Part shown: positions 17,300 through 27,234 of the stretch, in pieces
Numbering within the stretch: position 1 is the stretch's first letter
Layout of the letters: each line of letters starts with the position of its first letter
Source: an uncultured Bacillaceae bacterium
GTDB taxonomy: Bacteria; Bacillota; Bacilli; Bacillales; Bacillaceae_L
Direction: 5' to 3'
DNA: 64,000 nucleotides
NCBI GenBank assembly: GCA_947497585.1
Contig: CANMHG010000009.1
Span: 62,001-126,000 of the forward strand
Position numbers and translations under genes: made by a program
The notes under the pieces: model-generated
Seen by the model: only the letters and a program-made list of their open reading frames with translations
What the model was told of the DNA's origin: nothing
Databases searched by the model: none

Positions 17300-18022
17300 A
17301 TGCAAAAAAATCAAGTGGCAATTGTAACTGGAGCTTCAAGAGGAATTGGGAAAGCTATTGCTTTTAAATTGGCTGAAGTAGGAACAAAACTCTCATTAGT
17401 AGGGAGCTCAGAGGAAATTCATAAAACCGGTGAAGAATTGAGAGCAGCGGGATTTAATGAGGTTGAAACGTACCAAGTAGATGTTGCTAATGAGGATCAA
17501 ATGAAAGAGCTAGTAGAGAGTACAGTAAGTAAGTTTGGTACGGTGGATGTTTTAGTAAATAACGCAGGCATCGGATTTTTCAAGCATGTAGAGGAAACTA
17601 GCGTAGAAGAATGGAGAAAAGTATTTGAGGTAAATGTCCAAGGAGTCTTTGTTGGAAGCAAAACAGTTTTACCTTACATGAAAGAGAAAAAGTTCGGAAC
17701 AATCATTACAATTTCATCTGATGTAGGAAGATATACCATTCCAAATGGAGCAGCCTATACCTCAACAAAATACGCGGTTCAAGGATTCTCAGGTGCTTTA
17801 GCTCAAGAGGTTAGAGAATATGGGATTCGAGTAGGGACCATTAATCCAGGAATGGTGGATACATACTTTAACAACTCTACGCAAGGAACAGCAGATAAGG
17901 AAGATTGGTTAAAGGCAGAAGATGTAGCTGAAGCCGTCATTTATATGGCCATGGCTCCTAAGCATATGGTTATTGATGAGATTGTGATGCATCCGTTGAT
18001 TCAGCAGTATCCTATATCGTAA
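17300..18022 (+). CDS. Short-chain dehydrogenase/reductase (FabG-like)
   Basis: A 240-residue classical SDR. It has the cofactor motif TGASRGIG (about 11-18), NNAG (about 89-92), and the catalytic Y153-x-x-x-K157 with an upstream ISSD serine. Classical SDRs are NAD(P)H-dependent reductases of ketones or 3-ketoacyl groups. The absence of fatty-acid genes nearby argues against the housekeeping FabG. ATG 17300 is preceded by AAGGAATAGGGGTG. Substrate unknown. Confidence 0.88.
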   Translation: MQKNQVAIVTGASRGIGKAIAFKLAEVGTKLSLVGSSEEIHKTGEELRAAGFNEVETYQVDVANEDQMKELVESTVSKFGTVDVLVNNAGIGFFKHVEETSVEEWRKVFEVNVQGVFVGSKTVLPYMKEKKFGTIITISSDVGRYTIPNGAAYTSTKYAVQGFSGALAQEVREYGIRVGTINPGMVDTYFNNSTQGTADKEDWLKAEDVAEAVIYMAMAPKHMVIDEIVMHPLIQQYPIS

Positions 18023-18036
18023 AGAAAGAGTGTTTA

Positions 18037-18616
18037 AGCTCAAATAAGCGAAGGATTCGGACAGGTTGATAGAGGTCATGCCGAACGAGTCCGAATAAGC
18101 GAAGGATACGGACAGGTTGAGCTGAGGTCCCACCGAACGAGTCCGAATAAGCAAAGGATAAGGACAGGTTGAGCTGAGGTCATGCTGAACGAGTCCGAAT
18201 AAGTGAAGGATACGGACAGGTTGAACTAAGTTTCAACTGAACGAGTCCGAATAAGAGCTGGATAAGGACAGGTTGAGCTGAGGTCATGCCGAACGAGTCC
18301 GAATAAGTAAAGGATAAGGATAGGTTGAGCTGAGGTCATGCCGAACGAGTCCGAATAAGCGAAGGATACGGACAGGTTGAGCTGAGGTCCCACCGAACGA
18401 GTCCGAATAAGCAAAGGATAAGGACAGGTTGAGCTGAGGTCATGCCGAACGAGTCCGAATAAGCGAAGGATTGGGACAGGTTGAGCTTAGGTCCCCTTGA
18501 ACGAGTCCGAATAAGCGAAGGATTGGGACAGGTTGAGCTGAGGTCCCACCGAACGAGTCCGAATAAGCAAAGGATAAGGACAGGTTGAGCTAAGGTCCTG
18601 CCGAACAGTTCGAATG
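18037..18616 (+). repeat. 52-bp tandem hairpin array 2 (about 11 units)
   Basis: GTCCGAAT recurs at 18089, 18141, 18193, 18245, 18297, 18349, 18401, 18453, 18505 and 18557, always 52 bp apart, with a degenerate unit at each end (about 18037 and 18608). The 9-nt loop is AAGCGAAGG or close variants and the linker carries AGGTTGAGCTGAGGTC and CCGAACGA. The second arm varies (ATTCGGAC, ATACGGAC, ATAAGGAC, ATTGGGAC), so many units keep only the outer GTCC/GGAC pairing. The array lies downstream of the SDR gene. Confidence 0.95.
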
Positions 18617-18622
18617 GTACAT

Positions 18623-18672
18623 AAAATTCTAGCGTGAATTCAGCCCAGGTGAATTCACGCTAGAATTTTTTT
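18623..18672 (+). terminator. Strong hairpin terminator after array 2
   Basis: A near-perfect 20-bp stem (18623-18642 with 18650-18669), 7-nt loop and a T-run. It would end any transcript that crosses the array. Confidence 0.88.
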
Positions 18673-18830
18673 GAGACAACCTTTTTTCTAACTAACAGCC
18701 CCAGTAATAACCCTTCCCACCTACGACTAAAGTCCGAGACCAACACAAGACTTTTTCCTAAAGAAGGGATTACCTAATAAACGTATAATAATAAGTAATT
18801 AGATATGTTCAAAGGGGAGCTGAATTCCGA

Positions 18831-19952
18831 GTGGAAATGGGAGAACGGAGAATACAAGAACTACAAACCTTAAAAGCCATCGCAGAAACGTTAAACCAAT
18901 GTAATGAATTAGATGCCATGCTTTCAGAAGTTCTAAAAGAACTACTCCAAATAATTGGACTTGAAACAGGTTGGATTTTTTTAATTGATGAAAAGGGCAA
19001 CTATACCTTAGCGGCTGACTATCAACTGCCCCCAGGACTTACGTGGAAGCAGAAATCCCCAATGTGTGAGGGTGGTTGCTGGTGTTTAGATAAATATAAT
19101 GATGGTCGCCTAAAAGGTGCTGCTAACATCATGGAATGCAAACGAATCGAAAATGCATTTAAGTACGAATGGGGGGACACAAAGGGCATTACCCATCATG
19201 CAACTGTTCCTTTACGGGCTGGAGAAGAAAAGTTTGGCCTACTAAATGTCGCTGGCCCAAATAAATCTCATTTCACAAGCGAAGAGCTTGCTTTATTAGA
19301 AGCAGTTGCCTATCAAATAGGATCAGCCATTAAGCGTATTAAGCTTGCAGAAAATGAACAAAACCTTGCACTCCTTGCAGAGCGTAATCGTCTCGCACGT
19401 GACCTCCACGATTCAGTGAATCAACTTCTTTTTTCATTAATGCTTACAGTAAGAGGTACAAAGGAAATGACGGACGATCCACAAGTGAAGGAAATGCTTT
19501 CCTACATGCAGGAATTATCACAAGAAGCCTTAAGTGAAATGAGAGGTTTAATTTGGCAGCTACGTCCACAAGGCCTAGAAAATGGCTTGGCGAGTGCACT
19601 GTTAAGCTATGGAAAAGTGCTAGGACTTGAGCTTGAGGTAGATGTTAAAGGGGTTATTGATTTACCAAACCATGTAGAGGAATGTCTTTGGAGAATAGGA
19701 CAAGAGGCTTTAAATAATTGCAAAAAACATGCAGGTTCAAAACAGTCCAACATTGAAATCACTGTAAAAAACAAAATGGTAACGATGGTTATTAAAGATT
19801 CTGGTTGTGGATTTCATTATGAACCTACTGCAAAAATACCGTCACTTGGTCTATCAAGTATGAAGGAACGAACTGAAATGCTAAAAGGTGTTTTTACACT
19901 GCAGAGTGAAGTTGGAAAAGGAACAACGATTAAGGTAGATATCCCAATTTAA
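18831..19952 (+). CDS. yhcY: GAF-domain sensor histidine kinase YhcY
   Basis: A 373-residue soluble NarL-type histidine kinase. A GAF sensor domain (about 30-165) contains several cysteines (CEGGCWC, MECKR) that might bind a metal, Fe-S cluster or sense redox; this is inference. The HisKA_3 phosphoacceptor is H193 in ARDLHDSVNQ, and the C-terminal HATPase has DSGCGF and GLSSMKER. No membrane helix is present. The GTG start follows GGGGAG at a rather long spacing. yhcZ, 15 bases downstream, encodes the partner regulator; the input signal is unknown in B. subtilis. Confidence 0.88.
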   Translation: MEMGERRIQELQTLKAIAETLNQCNELDAMLSEVLKELLQIIGLETGWIFLIDEKGNYTLAADYQLPPGLTWKQKSPMCEGGCWCLDKYNDGRLKGAANIMECKRIENAFKYEWGDTKGITHHATVPLRAGEEKFGLLNVAGPNKSHFTSEELALLEAVAYQIGSAIKRIKLAENEQNLALLAERNRLARDLHDSVNQLLFSLMLTVRGTKEMTDDPQVKEMLSYMQELSQEALSEMRGLIWQLRPQGLENGLASALLSYGKVLGLELEVDVKGVIDLPNHVEECLWRIGQEALNNCKKHAGSKQSNIEITVKNKMVTMVIKDSGCGFHYEPTAKIPSLGLSSMKERTEMLKGVFTLQSEVGKGTTIKVDIPI

Positions 19953-19967
19953 AGAGGAGGGTAAAAG

Positions 19968-20606
19968 ATGTCAATAAAAGTGTTAATTGCAGATGATCAT
20001 CATGTTGTTCGTAGGGGCTTACTTTTTTTCTTAAAAACTCAAAAAGAAATTGAAATCGTCGGCGAAGCAACGAATGGTAAAGAGGCTGTTGAGTTAGTGG
20101 AGCAATTAAAGCCTGATGTTGTATTAATGGATCTAGTTATGCCGGAAATGGACGGGATCGAAGCGACAAAAGTGATAAAGGAAAAGCATCCTGACATTCA
20201 TATATTAATTCTTACAAGCTTCTCAGATCAGGACCATGTTATCCCAGCCATTCAAGCTGGAGCAACGGGTTACCAGCTAAAGGACATTGAGCCTGATGAA
20301 CTTGTCAAATCAATAAAGGCTGTATATAACGGAGACAGTCAGCTTCATCCTAAGGTAACAACCCATGTTATGACTCATCTAATAAAAGGAGATAAAAAGG
20401 AATCGAATCTTCTTGATGAACTAACTAGAAGAGAATTGGAAGTTCTAGCTGAAATTGCAAAAGGAAAAAGCAACAAAGAAATTGCTTCGAGTCTTGTTAT
20501 AACTGAAAAAACGGTTAAAACCCATGTTTCCAATATACTTTCAAAACTCGAGCTAGCGGACAGAACACAGGCTGCACTATATGCTGTAAAACATGGAATC
20601 CAATAG
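19968..20606 (+). CDS. yhcZ: NarL-family response regulator YhcZ
   Basis: A 212-residue regulator with a receiver domain (about 3-120; phospho-accepting D55 in VLMDLVMP, acidic pair D9-D10, conserved K in LKDIEPDE) and a LuxR-type helix-turn-helix (about 148-210; LTRREREVL-like and GKSNKEIASSL). It is the cognate partner of the kinase 15 bases upstream and starts after an AGAGGAGGG site. Targets are unknown; the downstream azoreductase gene is a candidate by position. Confidence 0.92.
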   Translation: MSIKVLIADDHHVVRRGLLFFLKTQKEIEIVGEATNGKEAVELVEQLKPDVVLMDLVMPEMDGIEATKVIKEKHPDIHILILTSFSDQDHVIPAIQAGATGYQLKDIEPDELVKSIKAVYNGDSQLHPKVTTHVMTHLIKGDKKESNLLDELTRRELEVLAEIAKGKSNKEIASSLVITEKTVKTHVSNILSKLELADRTQAALYAVKHGIQ

Positions 20607-20657
20607 TCTCGGTCTATAGTCGTAGAAAGTACCGGATACCTAAGTCTATTTTAGTAG

Positions 20658-21266
<609 letters not shown>

Positions 21267-21279
21267 TAAGAGGGATACT

Positions 21280-22506
21280 ATGAAAAGCTTATATAGAGAT
21301 TCTCGTTTGCATAAGATTCTTGTAGCCAATATCTTATCGTCAATTGGGTCAGGAATCACGATGATAGCAATTCCTTGGCTATTGATTGCTAAAAGTAATG
21401 GTGATGTATTATTCGGCTATGCGTCTATTGCTGTAACAATGATTATGCTACTAGTAACACCCTATATCGGAATGATGATTGATCGTTCTTCACGAAAAAA
21501 ACTACTTATGGTAGGGGAAATCATTGGTTTTGGAATGGTAGGAGCTTTTGCCTTTTGGGGGTTAGTAGGATATAACTATGAAACCTGGCATTTGCTTATT
21601 ATTTTTGGGAGTGGTTCTTTATATTACACATTGTTTTACCCAACCCTATTTGCTTTCAATCAGGAGATATTTGAAAAAAATCAATACAAAGAACTTAATG
21701 GCATTATGGAAGTTCAAGGACAGCTTTCAACCGTTCTATCTGGCGGTCTTGCTAGCTTATTGGTTACCAAAATTGATTTGAAATGGATTCTGCTTGTTGA
21801 TGCGTTAACCTTTTTAGGTGCATTCTTACTAATTCTTTCCATTCCTTATACACGAATGAAATTTAAGCATGTAACTCAACCTTTTTTTACAAAAATGCTT
21901 GGTGGTTACCATTACATGAAAAAGCAATCTGTCCTCTTTTGGTTCCTTCTAGCTTCCTTTATGCCTTTTATCGGAATCATGGTGACGAATTATGTTTTCC
22001 CCATCTATGTTGAAGATATATTAAAGGCGGATGCAAGTGTATTTGGAACACATAGTATGATTTATGGAGTCGGTGCAGTCCTTGCGGGGATAGTTATTCC
22101 AATCTTATTATCAAAAATAGATACTCGGCTTTCCATTGTGCTGACTGTTACGCTATTTACGGTTGCAATGACGATGTTTATATTTTTCCCTTATATTCCA
22201 ATCTTTTACCTATTAACCGTATTCATTGCATTTGGGAATGCGGGTACGAGAGTCGCACGAAATTCCTTAATCATGGATATTGTCCCAAATGATAAAATTG
22301 GGCGTGTGGATAGTCTGTTTAGAGTGATTGGATATGGGATGAGAATTGTACTTTTAAGTATTTTTACTAGCGCAATATCAGGGGAGAATGTCTTATTACC
22401 TTTTGGTTTATTAAGTGTAGTATTAATCATTTCTTCCCTCGTTATTATCTTGAGCGTGAAAATAAATGTTCAAAAAAATCATTATATAAAGGATGGGGCA
22501 TTATAA
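21280..22506 (+). CDS. MFS transporter (drug-efflux type)
   Basis: A 408-residue major facilitator protein with about 12 helices. It has the motif-A-like loop GMMIDRSSRKKLL between helices 2 and 3, and GRVDSLFRVIGYG in the second half, as in MFS_3 macrolide-efflux-like transporters. Start ATG 21280 follows an AGAGGG site 13 bases after the yhdA stop, so it is likely co-transcribed. The substrate is unknown. A strong hairpin overlaps its 3' end. Confidence 0.82.
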   Translation: MKSLYRDSRLHKILVANILSSIGSGITMIAIPWLLIAKSNGDVLFGYASIAVTMIMLLVTPYIGMMIDRSSRKKLLMVGEIIGFGMVGAFAFWGLVGYNYETWHLLIIFGSGSLYYTLFYPTLFAFNQEIFEKNQYKELNGIMEVQGQLSTVLSGGLASLLVTKIDLKWILLVDALTFLGAFLLILSIPYTRMKFKHVTQPFFTKMLGGYHYMKKQSVLFWFLLASFMPFIGIMVTNYVFPIYVEDILKADASVFGTHSMIYGVGAVLAGIVIPILLSKIDTRLSIVLTVTLFTVAMTMFIFFPYIPIFYLLTVFIAFGNAGTRVARNSLIMDIVPNDKIGRVDSLFRVIGYGMRIVLLSIFTSAISGENVLLPFGLLSVVLIISSLVIILSVKINVQKNHYIKDGAL

Positions 22507-22521
22507 CCCCATCCTTTTCTT
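22488..22521 (+). terminator. Terminator between convergent MFS and yhdB genes
   Basis: 11-bp stem AAAGGATGGGG (22488-22498) with its complement (22507-22517); the MFS stop codon is in the loop region. Confidence 0.85.
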
Positions 22522-22769
22522 TACATTAATGCAGTTATTTCTTGATCGACTTCTTTAAATTCTGAAGCGTGATCAATGTATCGTAGTAAAGAATATAGGT
22601 GTTTTTCAATCACCGAATAGTCTTTTTCAAAGTTATAGGCATGTAAGAAATGTTCAATTTTCTTAGATAGAAAATCATCATTGGTTCTTACCATGAGAAT
22701 AAGCAAGTTATCCCACTGTGAGCGGTGTGTGTAATATAGTGCCTTGTCATAATCAACTATATTCAACAT
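22521..22769 (-). CDS. yhdB: YhdB-family small protein
   Basis: An 82-residue soluble helical protein beginning MLNIVDYDKALYYTHRSQWD. I recognise it as B. subtilis YhdB from this start and from its place after yhdA. Function unknown; no catalytic motif. AGGAGG precedes the ATG (minus strand). It runs convergent to the MFS gene. Confidence 0.75.
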   Translation of the reverse strand: MLNIVDYDKALYYTHRSQWDNLLILMVRTNDDFLSKKIEHFLHAYNFEKDYSVIEKHLYSLLRYIDHASEFKEVDQEITALM

Positions 22770-22927
22770 TGGTTCCTCCTTTTCTGAGGAGTTGAGTATA
22801 GTTTGTGGAGTTCATCTTATTTATTGCACTGAAAATGTTGGTGGGAACACCAAATCATTTTTTATAAGTAAAATCAAGTGAATTGGGAATGTTGTTAATG
22901 AGTAAATAATTAATTGGGGTTTTTAAA

Positions 22928-23914
22928 ATGAATCGGATTTTGTTCATGTCTTTAGTCTTAATTATTCTTTATCCAACTATCACATTAGGTGCTGAGATCG
23001 TGAATCCTCAGCAAGTGTATACCTATGACGAAATGACAAGAGATCTTTCTTTATTAAAAGAAAAATATCCAGAAGAGCTTGAAGTGAAAAGTATTGGTAG
23101 TACAACATTTGGGCGAGACATTCCTGCAGTAAAGCTTGGTAAGGGTAGTAAGAATGTGCTTTTTATTGGCTCCCACCATGGTAGAGAATGGCTCACAACC
23201 AATCTTCTCATGGAGATGATAGAAGTTTATTCAGAAGCCTATAAAACCGAAGAAAGTCTTTTTGGGTTTGACACTTCTATTTTAGACAGCGTATCCATTT
23301 GGTTTGTGCCAATGTTAAATCCCGATGGAGTCACAATTCAACAGCAGGGTGCAGCTGGGTTTCCGCTTAGTTATAAAGAAATTTTGCTTGAGATGAATGA
23401 AAATGATTTGGATTTTCAAAAATGGAAGGCCAATGGAGTGGGAATTGATTTAAACCGTCAATATCCTGCAGGCTGGGATGAAATTTCTGGGGACTCTCCT
23501 CATGTATCTTATCATTATTACAAAGGATCAAGACCGCTTGAGGCAGAAGAGGTTCTTGCACTTGTAAGATTTACTTACGAAATTGACCCCTCAATCGCGG
23601 TTGCCTACCACTCATCAGGAAGAGTTCTTTATTGGTATTATAATAATCGGCCTCATTTGGTTAAAAGAGACAAGCGAATTGCTGAAGAATTTTCAAAAAT
23701 AACGGGTTATGAATTAGCAGAACCACCAGAAAATGCTGTGGGTGGAGGTTATACAGATTGGTTTATTTCGGAATTTAAACGACCTGCCTTTACAGCTGAA
23801 ATCAGCTTTAATGTAACGGAAACAAATCCACCTCTTTATGTATTTTCCGAAGAATGGAGAAGAAACAAAGCAATTGGCTTAATGATTGCCTCAGAAGCTA
23901 CAAAAATCAATTAA
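22928..23914 (+). CDS. Secreted M14 zinc carboxypeptidase
   Basis: A 328-residue exported metallopeptidase. A hydrophobic signal peptide (about 1-21) ends at an A-x-A-like TLGAE site. The M14 zinc motif H-x-x-E is in HHGREW, LNPDGV and DLNRQYP follow, the third zinc histidine is in AYHSSG, and the catalytic Glu is in FTAEIS near the C-terminus. It resembles the gamma-D-glutamyl-meso-diaminopimelate peptidase group (ENP1/YqgT-like) in compact form but has no LysM repeats. It may trim peptides or peptidoglycan stems. The upstream ribosome site (TTGGGGTT) is weak. Confidence 0.85.
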   Translation: MNRILFMSLVLIILYPTITLGAEIVNPQQVYTYDEMTRDLSLLKEKYPEELEVKSIGSTTFGRDIPAVKLGKGSKNVLFIGSHHGREWLTTNLLMEMIEVYSEAYKTEESLFGFDTSILDSVSIWFVPMLNPDGVTIQQQGAAGFPLSYKEILLEMNENDLDFQKWKANGVGIDLNRQYPAGWDEISGDSPHVSYHYYKGSRPLEAEEVLALVRFTYEIDPSIAVAYHSSGRVLYWYYNNRPHLVKRDKRIAEEFSKITGYELAEPPENAVGGGYTDWFISEFKRPAFTAEISFNVTETNPPLYVFSEEWRRNKAIGLMIASEATKIN

Positions 23915-23973
23915 TGATTATCGTGATATCTGGATAAACTACTCATTAATAACAGTTGAAAGGGGGTAAAACT

Positions 23974-24303
23974 TTGAAGAACACTACATATAAATATTGT
24001 CTTGTTGCATTTTTAGTAAGTATTTTTGCTTTGGCACAATTAGGCTCAACTGCCTATGCACAGCCCGAGGATTATAAAAAATGGAGCAGAATTGCTGTTG
24101 ATATCGTGAAACTAAATTACCCAGAGGCACAGGTAAGTGACTATGATTACAAGGGTAGAAAAGAGATATCTGATACTCAAGCACAGGACACGTTTGAATT
24201 GCAAGTTAAGGAAGAAAACCGTACGAAAAATGTGAATGTGTATGTTACCTTTAACCCGAAGACGAACTCACTTATTACAGCTTCGTTGGAAGAGATTCGA
24301 TAG
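23974..24303 (+). CDS. yhdC: YhdC-like exported DUF3889 protein
   Basis: A 109-residue secreted protein with a signal peptide ending AYA (about residue 28) and a small soluble domain starting QPEDYKKWSRIAV, the DUF3889 pattern. TTG 23974 follows AAAGGGGGT at 7 bases; an earlier in-frame TTG overlaps that site. Position after yhdB suggests YhdC. Function unknown. Confidence 0.7.
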   Translation: MKNTTYKYCLVAFLVSIFALAQLGSTAYAQPEDYKKWSRIAVDIVKLNYPEAQVSDYDYKGRKEISDTQAQDTFELQVKEENRTKNVNVYVTFNPKTNSLITASLEEIR

Positions 24304-24329
24304 GCACCTATTTTAGGTGTCTTTTTTGA
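24303..24329 (+). terminator. Terminator after yhdC
   Basis: 8-bp stem GGCACCTA with TAGGTGTC (one G-U), 3-nt loop, six Ts. Confidence 0.8.
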
Positions 24330-24363
24330 ATTTTGAGCGTACAATTTCGCATGGAATAATTAA

Positions 24364-24392
24364 AAAAGTCCAAACTGCCGGATTTTTCATGT
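24364..24392 (+). repeat. AT-flanked mini-hairpin, also found inside two other repeats
   Basis: AAAAAGTCC, AAACTGC, CGGATTTTT: a short A-stem/T-stem hairpin with loop AACTGCC. Nearly the same module lies inside the dispersed repeats at 48285-48310 and 60232-60256. Confidence 0.6.
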
Positions 24393-24405
24393 TCCAATAG
24401 GATGG

Positions 24406-24885
24406 TCCGGGAGGCTCGGAGGCTGATTCGGACAGGTTGAGCAGTAGCAAGGAGAAACGAGTCCGAATTCCGGTCTGATTCGGACAGGTTGAGTAGTTGC
24501 AAGGAGAAACGAGTCCGAATCCCGTGCTGATTCGGACAGGTTAAGTAGTAGCAAGAAGAAACGAGTCCGAATCCCGGTCTGATTCGGACAGGTTGAGCAG
24601 TAGCAAGGAGAAACGAGTCCGAATCCCGGTCTGATTCGGACAGGTTGAGCAGTAGCAAGGAGAAACGAGTCCGAATTCCGGTCTGATTCGGACAGGTTGA
24701 GCAGTAGCAAGGAGAAGCGAGTCCGAATCCTGGTCTGATTCGGACAGGTTGAGTAGTTGCAAGGAGAAACGAGTCCGAATCCCGGTCTGATTCGGACAGG
24801 TTGAGTAGTAGCAAGGAGAAGCTAGTCCGAATCCCGGTCTGATTCCGACAGGTTAAGTAGTTGCAAGGAGAAACGAGTCCGAATC
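24406..24885 (+). repeat. 52-bp tandem hairpin array 3 (about 10 units)
   Basis: GTCCGAAT recurs at 24461, 24513, 24565, 24617, 24669, 24721, 24773, 24825 and 24877, exactly 52 bp apart, after a degenerate first unit near 24406. The loop is CCCGGTCTG or variants and the linker is AGGTTGAG, YAGTWGCAAGGAGAAACGA. The last unit is cut after its first arm. It lies between yhdC and spoVR; long reverse-strand frames here are repeat artefacts. Confidence 0.95.
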
Positions 24886-25070
24886 TTCTCGACGCTCTCC
24901 ACCAATGGCTTATCCTGTTGATAAGCTACTCTCTTGTATTCACATAACTCTCAACAAAGTAATAGTTTCAGTGGTCTTTTATCAACATTTCAAAAGAAGT
25001 TATAATCCTCCCTCATCATTTATCATATTTATTCATAAATTGTGATAAGGACGAAAAGGGGGAGATCGAC

Positions 25071-26486
25071 GTGAGACTGGAAGACCGAAAGCAGCTTGAG
25101 TATGCCATTGATGAAATTACGGAAATCGCAAAAGGTTTTGGTCTTGACTTCTATCCGATGAGATATGAAATTTGCCCTGCTGATATTATCTACACATTTG
25201 GTGCCTATGGAATGCCGACACGCTTTTCACACTGGAGCTTTGGTAAGCAATTTTATAAAATGAAACTCCAATACGATTTAGGACTAAGTAAAATATACGA
25301 GCTCGTTATTAACTCAGATCCTTGTTACGCATTTTTATTAGATACAAATTCTTTGATTCAAAATAAATTAATTGTTGCTCACGTACTTGCTCACTGTGAT
25401 TTCTTTAAAAACAACTGTCGTTTCGGTAACACCAAAAGAGATATGGTAGAAAGTATGTCAGCTACAGCCGAACGTATTTCATACTATGAGCGAATACATG
25501 GTAAACGTGAGGTTGAAACTTTTTTAGATGCAGTACTGGCGATCCAGGAGCATATTGACCCTTCTCTAATGAGACCTAAGCTTTCTTGGAGTTTAGATGA
25601 TTTAGAAGAGGAAGAAGAGTTCACTCCAGCTGCTACTGATTACGATGATCTTTGGTCGTTAGATGAACGTAATAAACCTAAACCAATCATAAAAAAGAGA
25701 AAGAAGAAGTTCCCTCCAAATCCAGAAAAGGACATCTTGTTATTTATTGAAGAACATAGCAGAGATCTTGAGGAATGGCAACGTGACATCCTTACAATGA
25801 TGCGTGAGGAAATGCTATATTTCTGGCCACAGCTTGAAACAAAAATCATGAACGAAGGCTGGGCTTCGTACTGGCATCAACGAATCGTACGTGAACTGGA
25901 TTTAACTTCATCAGAGGCAATCGAGTTTGCAAAACTAAATGCGGGTGTTGTTCAACCATCAAAAACAAGCATTAACCCATATTACCTTGGACTTAAAATT
26001 TTTGAGGACATTGAAGAACGCTATAACAATCCAACAAAAGAAATGCTTGAACGAGGGGTAAAGCCTGGGTCAGGTCGTGAAAAAATGTTTGAAGTACGGG
26101 AAATTGAATCTGACATCTCATTTATCCGAAACTACTTAACAAAAGACCTAGTCCTTAGAGAGGATATGTACCTCTTCCAAAAACAAGGCAGGGATTACAA
26201 AGTTGTAGACAAGGAATGGGAACAAGTCCGAGACCAATTAGTAAGTATGCGTGTGAATGGAGGATTTCCTTACATCACTGTGAATGATGGAGACTACTTA
26301 AAGAGTGGAGAAATGTATCTGAAACATTGGTATGAAGGAATTGAACTAGATCTGAAATACCTCGAAAAGGTAATGCCGTATATACATCAGCTTTGGGGTA
26401 GACCTGTTCATATGGAATCAGTGATTGAAGGTAAAAACGTTGTGTTTACGTATGATGGTAAGTCGGTTCATAGAAAGTATATATAA
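25071..26486 (+). CDS. spoVR: Stage V sporulation protein R family
   Basis: A 471-residue SpoVR homologue. The conserved block [23 protein letters not shown] (about 37-59), [24 protein letters not shown] and WASYWHQRI are all present. In B. subtilis SpoVR is needed for a normal spore cortex; its biochemical activity is undefined. An acidic/lysine-rich insert lies near residues 180-215. The GTG start follows GGGGGAGA. It is preceded by array 3 and followed by a strong terminator, so monocistronic. Confidence 0.93.
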   Translation: MRLEDRKQLEYAIDEITEIAKGFGLDFYPMRYEICPADIIYTFGAYGMPTRFSHWSFGKQFYKMKLQYDLGLSKIYELVINSDPCYAFLLDTNSLIQNKLIVAHVLAHCDFFKNNCRFGNTKRDMVESMSATAERISYYERIHGKREVETFLDAVLAIQEHIDPSLMRPKLSWSLDDLEEEEEFTPAATDYDDLWSLDERNKPKPIIKKRKKKFPPNPEKDILLFIEEHSRDLEEWQRDILTMMREEMLYFWPQLETKIMNEGWASYWHQRIVRELDLTSSEAIEFAKLNAGVVQPSKTSINPYYLGLKIFEDIEERYNNPTKEMLERGVKPGSGREKMFEVREIESDISFIRNYLTKDLVLREDMYLFQKQGRDYKVVDKEWEQVRDQLVSMRVNGGFPYITVNDGDYLKSGEMYLKHWYEGIELDLKYLEKVMPYIHQLWGRPVHMESVIEGKNVVFTYDGKSVHRKYI

Positions 26487-26489
26487 CAA

Positions 26490-26524
26490 GAAAAGCTGCT
26501 GAGGGGGATCAGCAGCTTTTCGTT
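26490..26524 (+). terminator. Terminator between spoVR and the DUF4395 gene
   Basis: 12-bp perfect stem AAAAGCTGCTGA (26491-26502) with its complement, 6-nt loop. Confidence 0.88.
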
Positions 26525-26528
26525 ATTC

Positions 26529-26954
26529 TCACTGTATACTTTTCTTGTGACGGAACTGCAACCATTGGTACCTTATAAAGCATCCTACACAAAATCCTAA
26601 TATCGCAATAAAGGCTGCAAGTGCAACCATAGTAGTAAATATCGTCGCTAATATAACATATCCGGTTAAATAACCTACTAATCCTAAAGCTAGACAGATT
26701 ACAGATATGACTTGGTTGAATTGTTGTTGAGCATAATCTTCAGGAATATACTCTGAAAAATCTTTCTTCAGGAATAACTTACCTATGGTAATTATAGGGT
26801 TAATATTAAAAAGAAGACCAGATAACCCAAAAAGCAATGGTAAAGCAAGTATCCACTCTTGACCTGTAATCCAGGTTAATATCACACTAAACACAATAAA
26901 CCATTGATTTGCTCGAACTAAAGGTCGTGGAATAGAACGTATAGCCTGATTCAT
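26529..26954 (-). CDS. DUF4395 membrane protein
   Basis: A 141-residue polytopic protein with four hydrophobic helices and the DUF4395 features: N-terminal IPRPLVRANQWF, and GFCVGCFIRYQW near the C-terminus with a C-x-x-C pair. Members are often found near thiol or sulfur-transfer genes, but nothing of that kind adjoins it. ATG at 26954 is preferred over an earlier TTG because of the AAAGGTTGGG spacing. Confidence 0.75.
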   Translation of the reverse strand: MNQAIRSIPRPLVRANQWFIVFSVILTWITGQEWILALPLLFGLSGLLFNINPIITIGKLFLKKDFSEYIPEDYAQQQFNQVISVICLALGLVGYLTGYVILATIFTTMVALAAFIAILGFCVGCFIRYQWLQFRHKKSIQ

Positions 26955-27039
26955 TTTTAATCCCAACCTTTCTGATGTGTTTTATTGTATTTTACTCTAA
27001 ATCAACAAATATGAAAAGCCTAATTTATAAGTGTAAATT

Positions 27040-27116
27040 CTAAACAAACGTTTGATTAATCGACACCAGACCAATGGTACCAATGGGTTGAAAAAACCAA
27101 TCAAACGTTTGTTTAG
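27040..27116. repeat. Palindromic element copy 1 (77 bp, 18-bp inverted ends)
   Basis: CTAAACAAACGTTTGATT (27040-27057) is repeated in exact inverse at 27099-27116; each arm is itself centred on the palindrome CAAACGTTTG. The interior (ATCGA...CCAATG..ACCAA..GGGTTGAAAAAA) is shared with copy 2 at 28161-28256. Confidence 0.85.
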
Positions 27117-27234
27117 TTTTCTTTTAGCTCTCATCTTCAAAAATGGGGCTCGAATTTTAAAGGGATTCAAGCTCTATATATTGAAATAATAAGGAGTATT
27201 TAGTAATGGATCTCTCTTTAGCAGGAGGCTTCAG

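Noticed and set aside
24308..24814. Reverse-strand frame of 168 codons rich in NLSESDRDSD repeats
   Set aside because: Again a product of the repeat array, overlapping the yhdC terminator and lacking a start signal.
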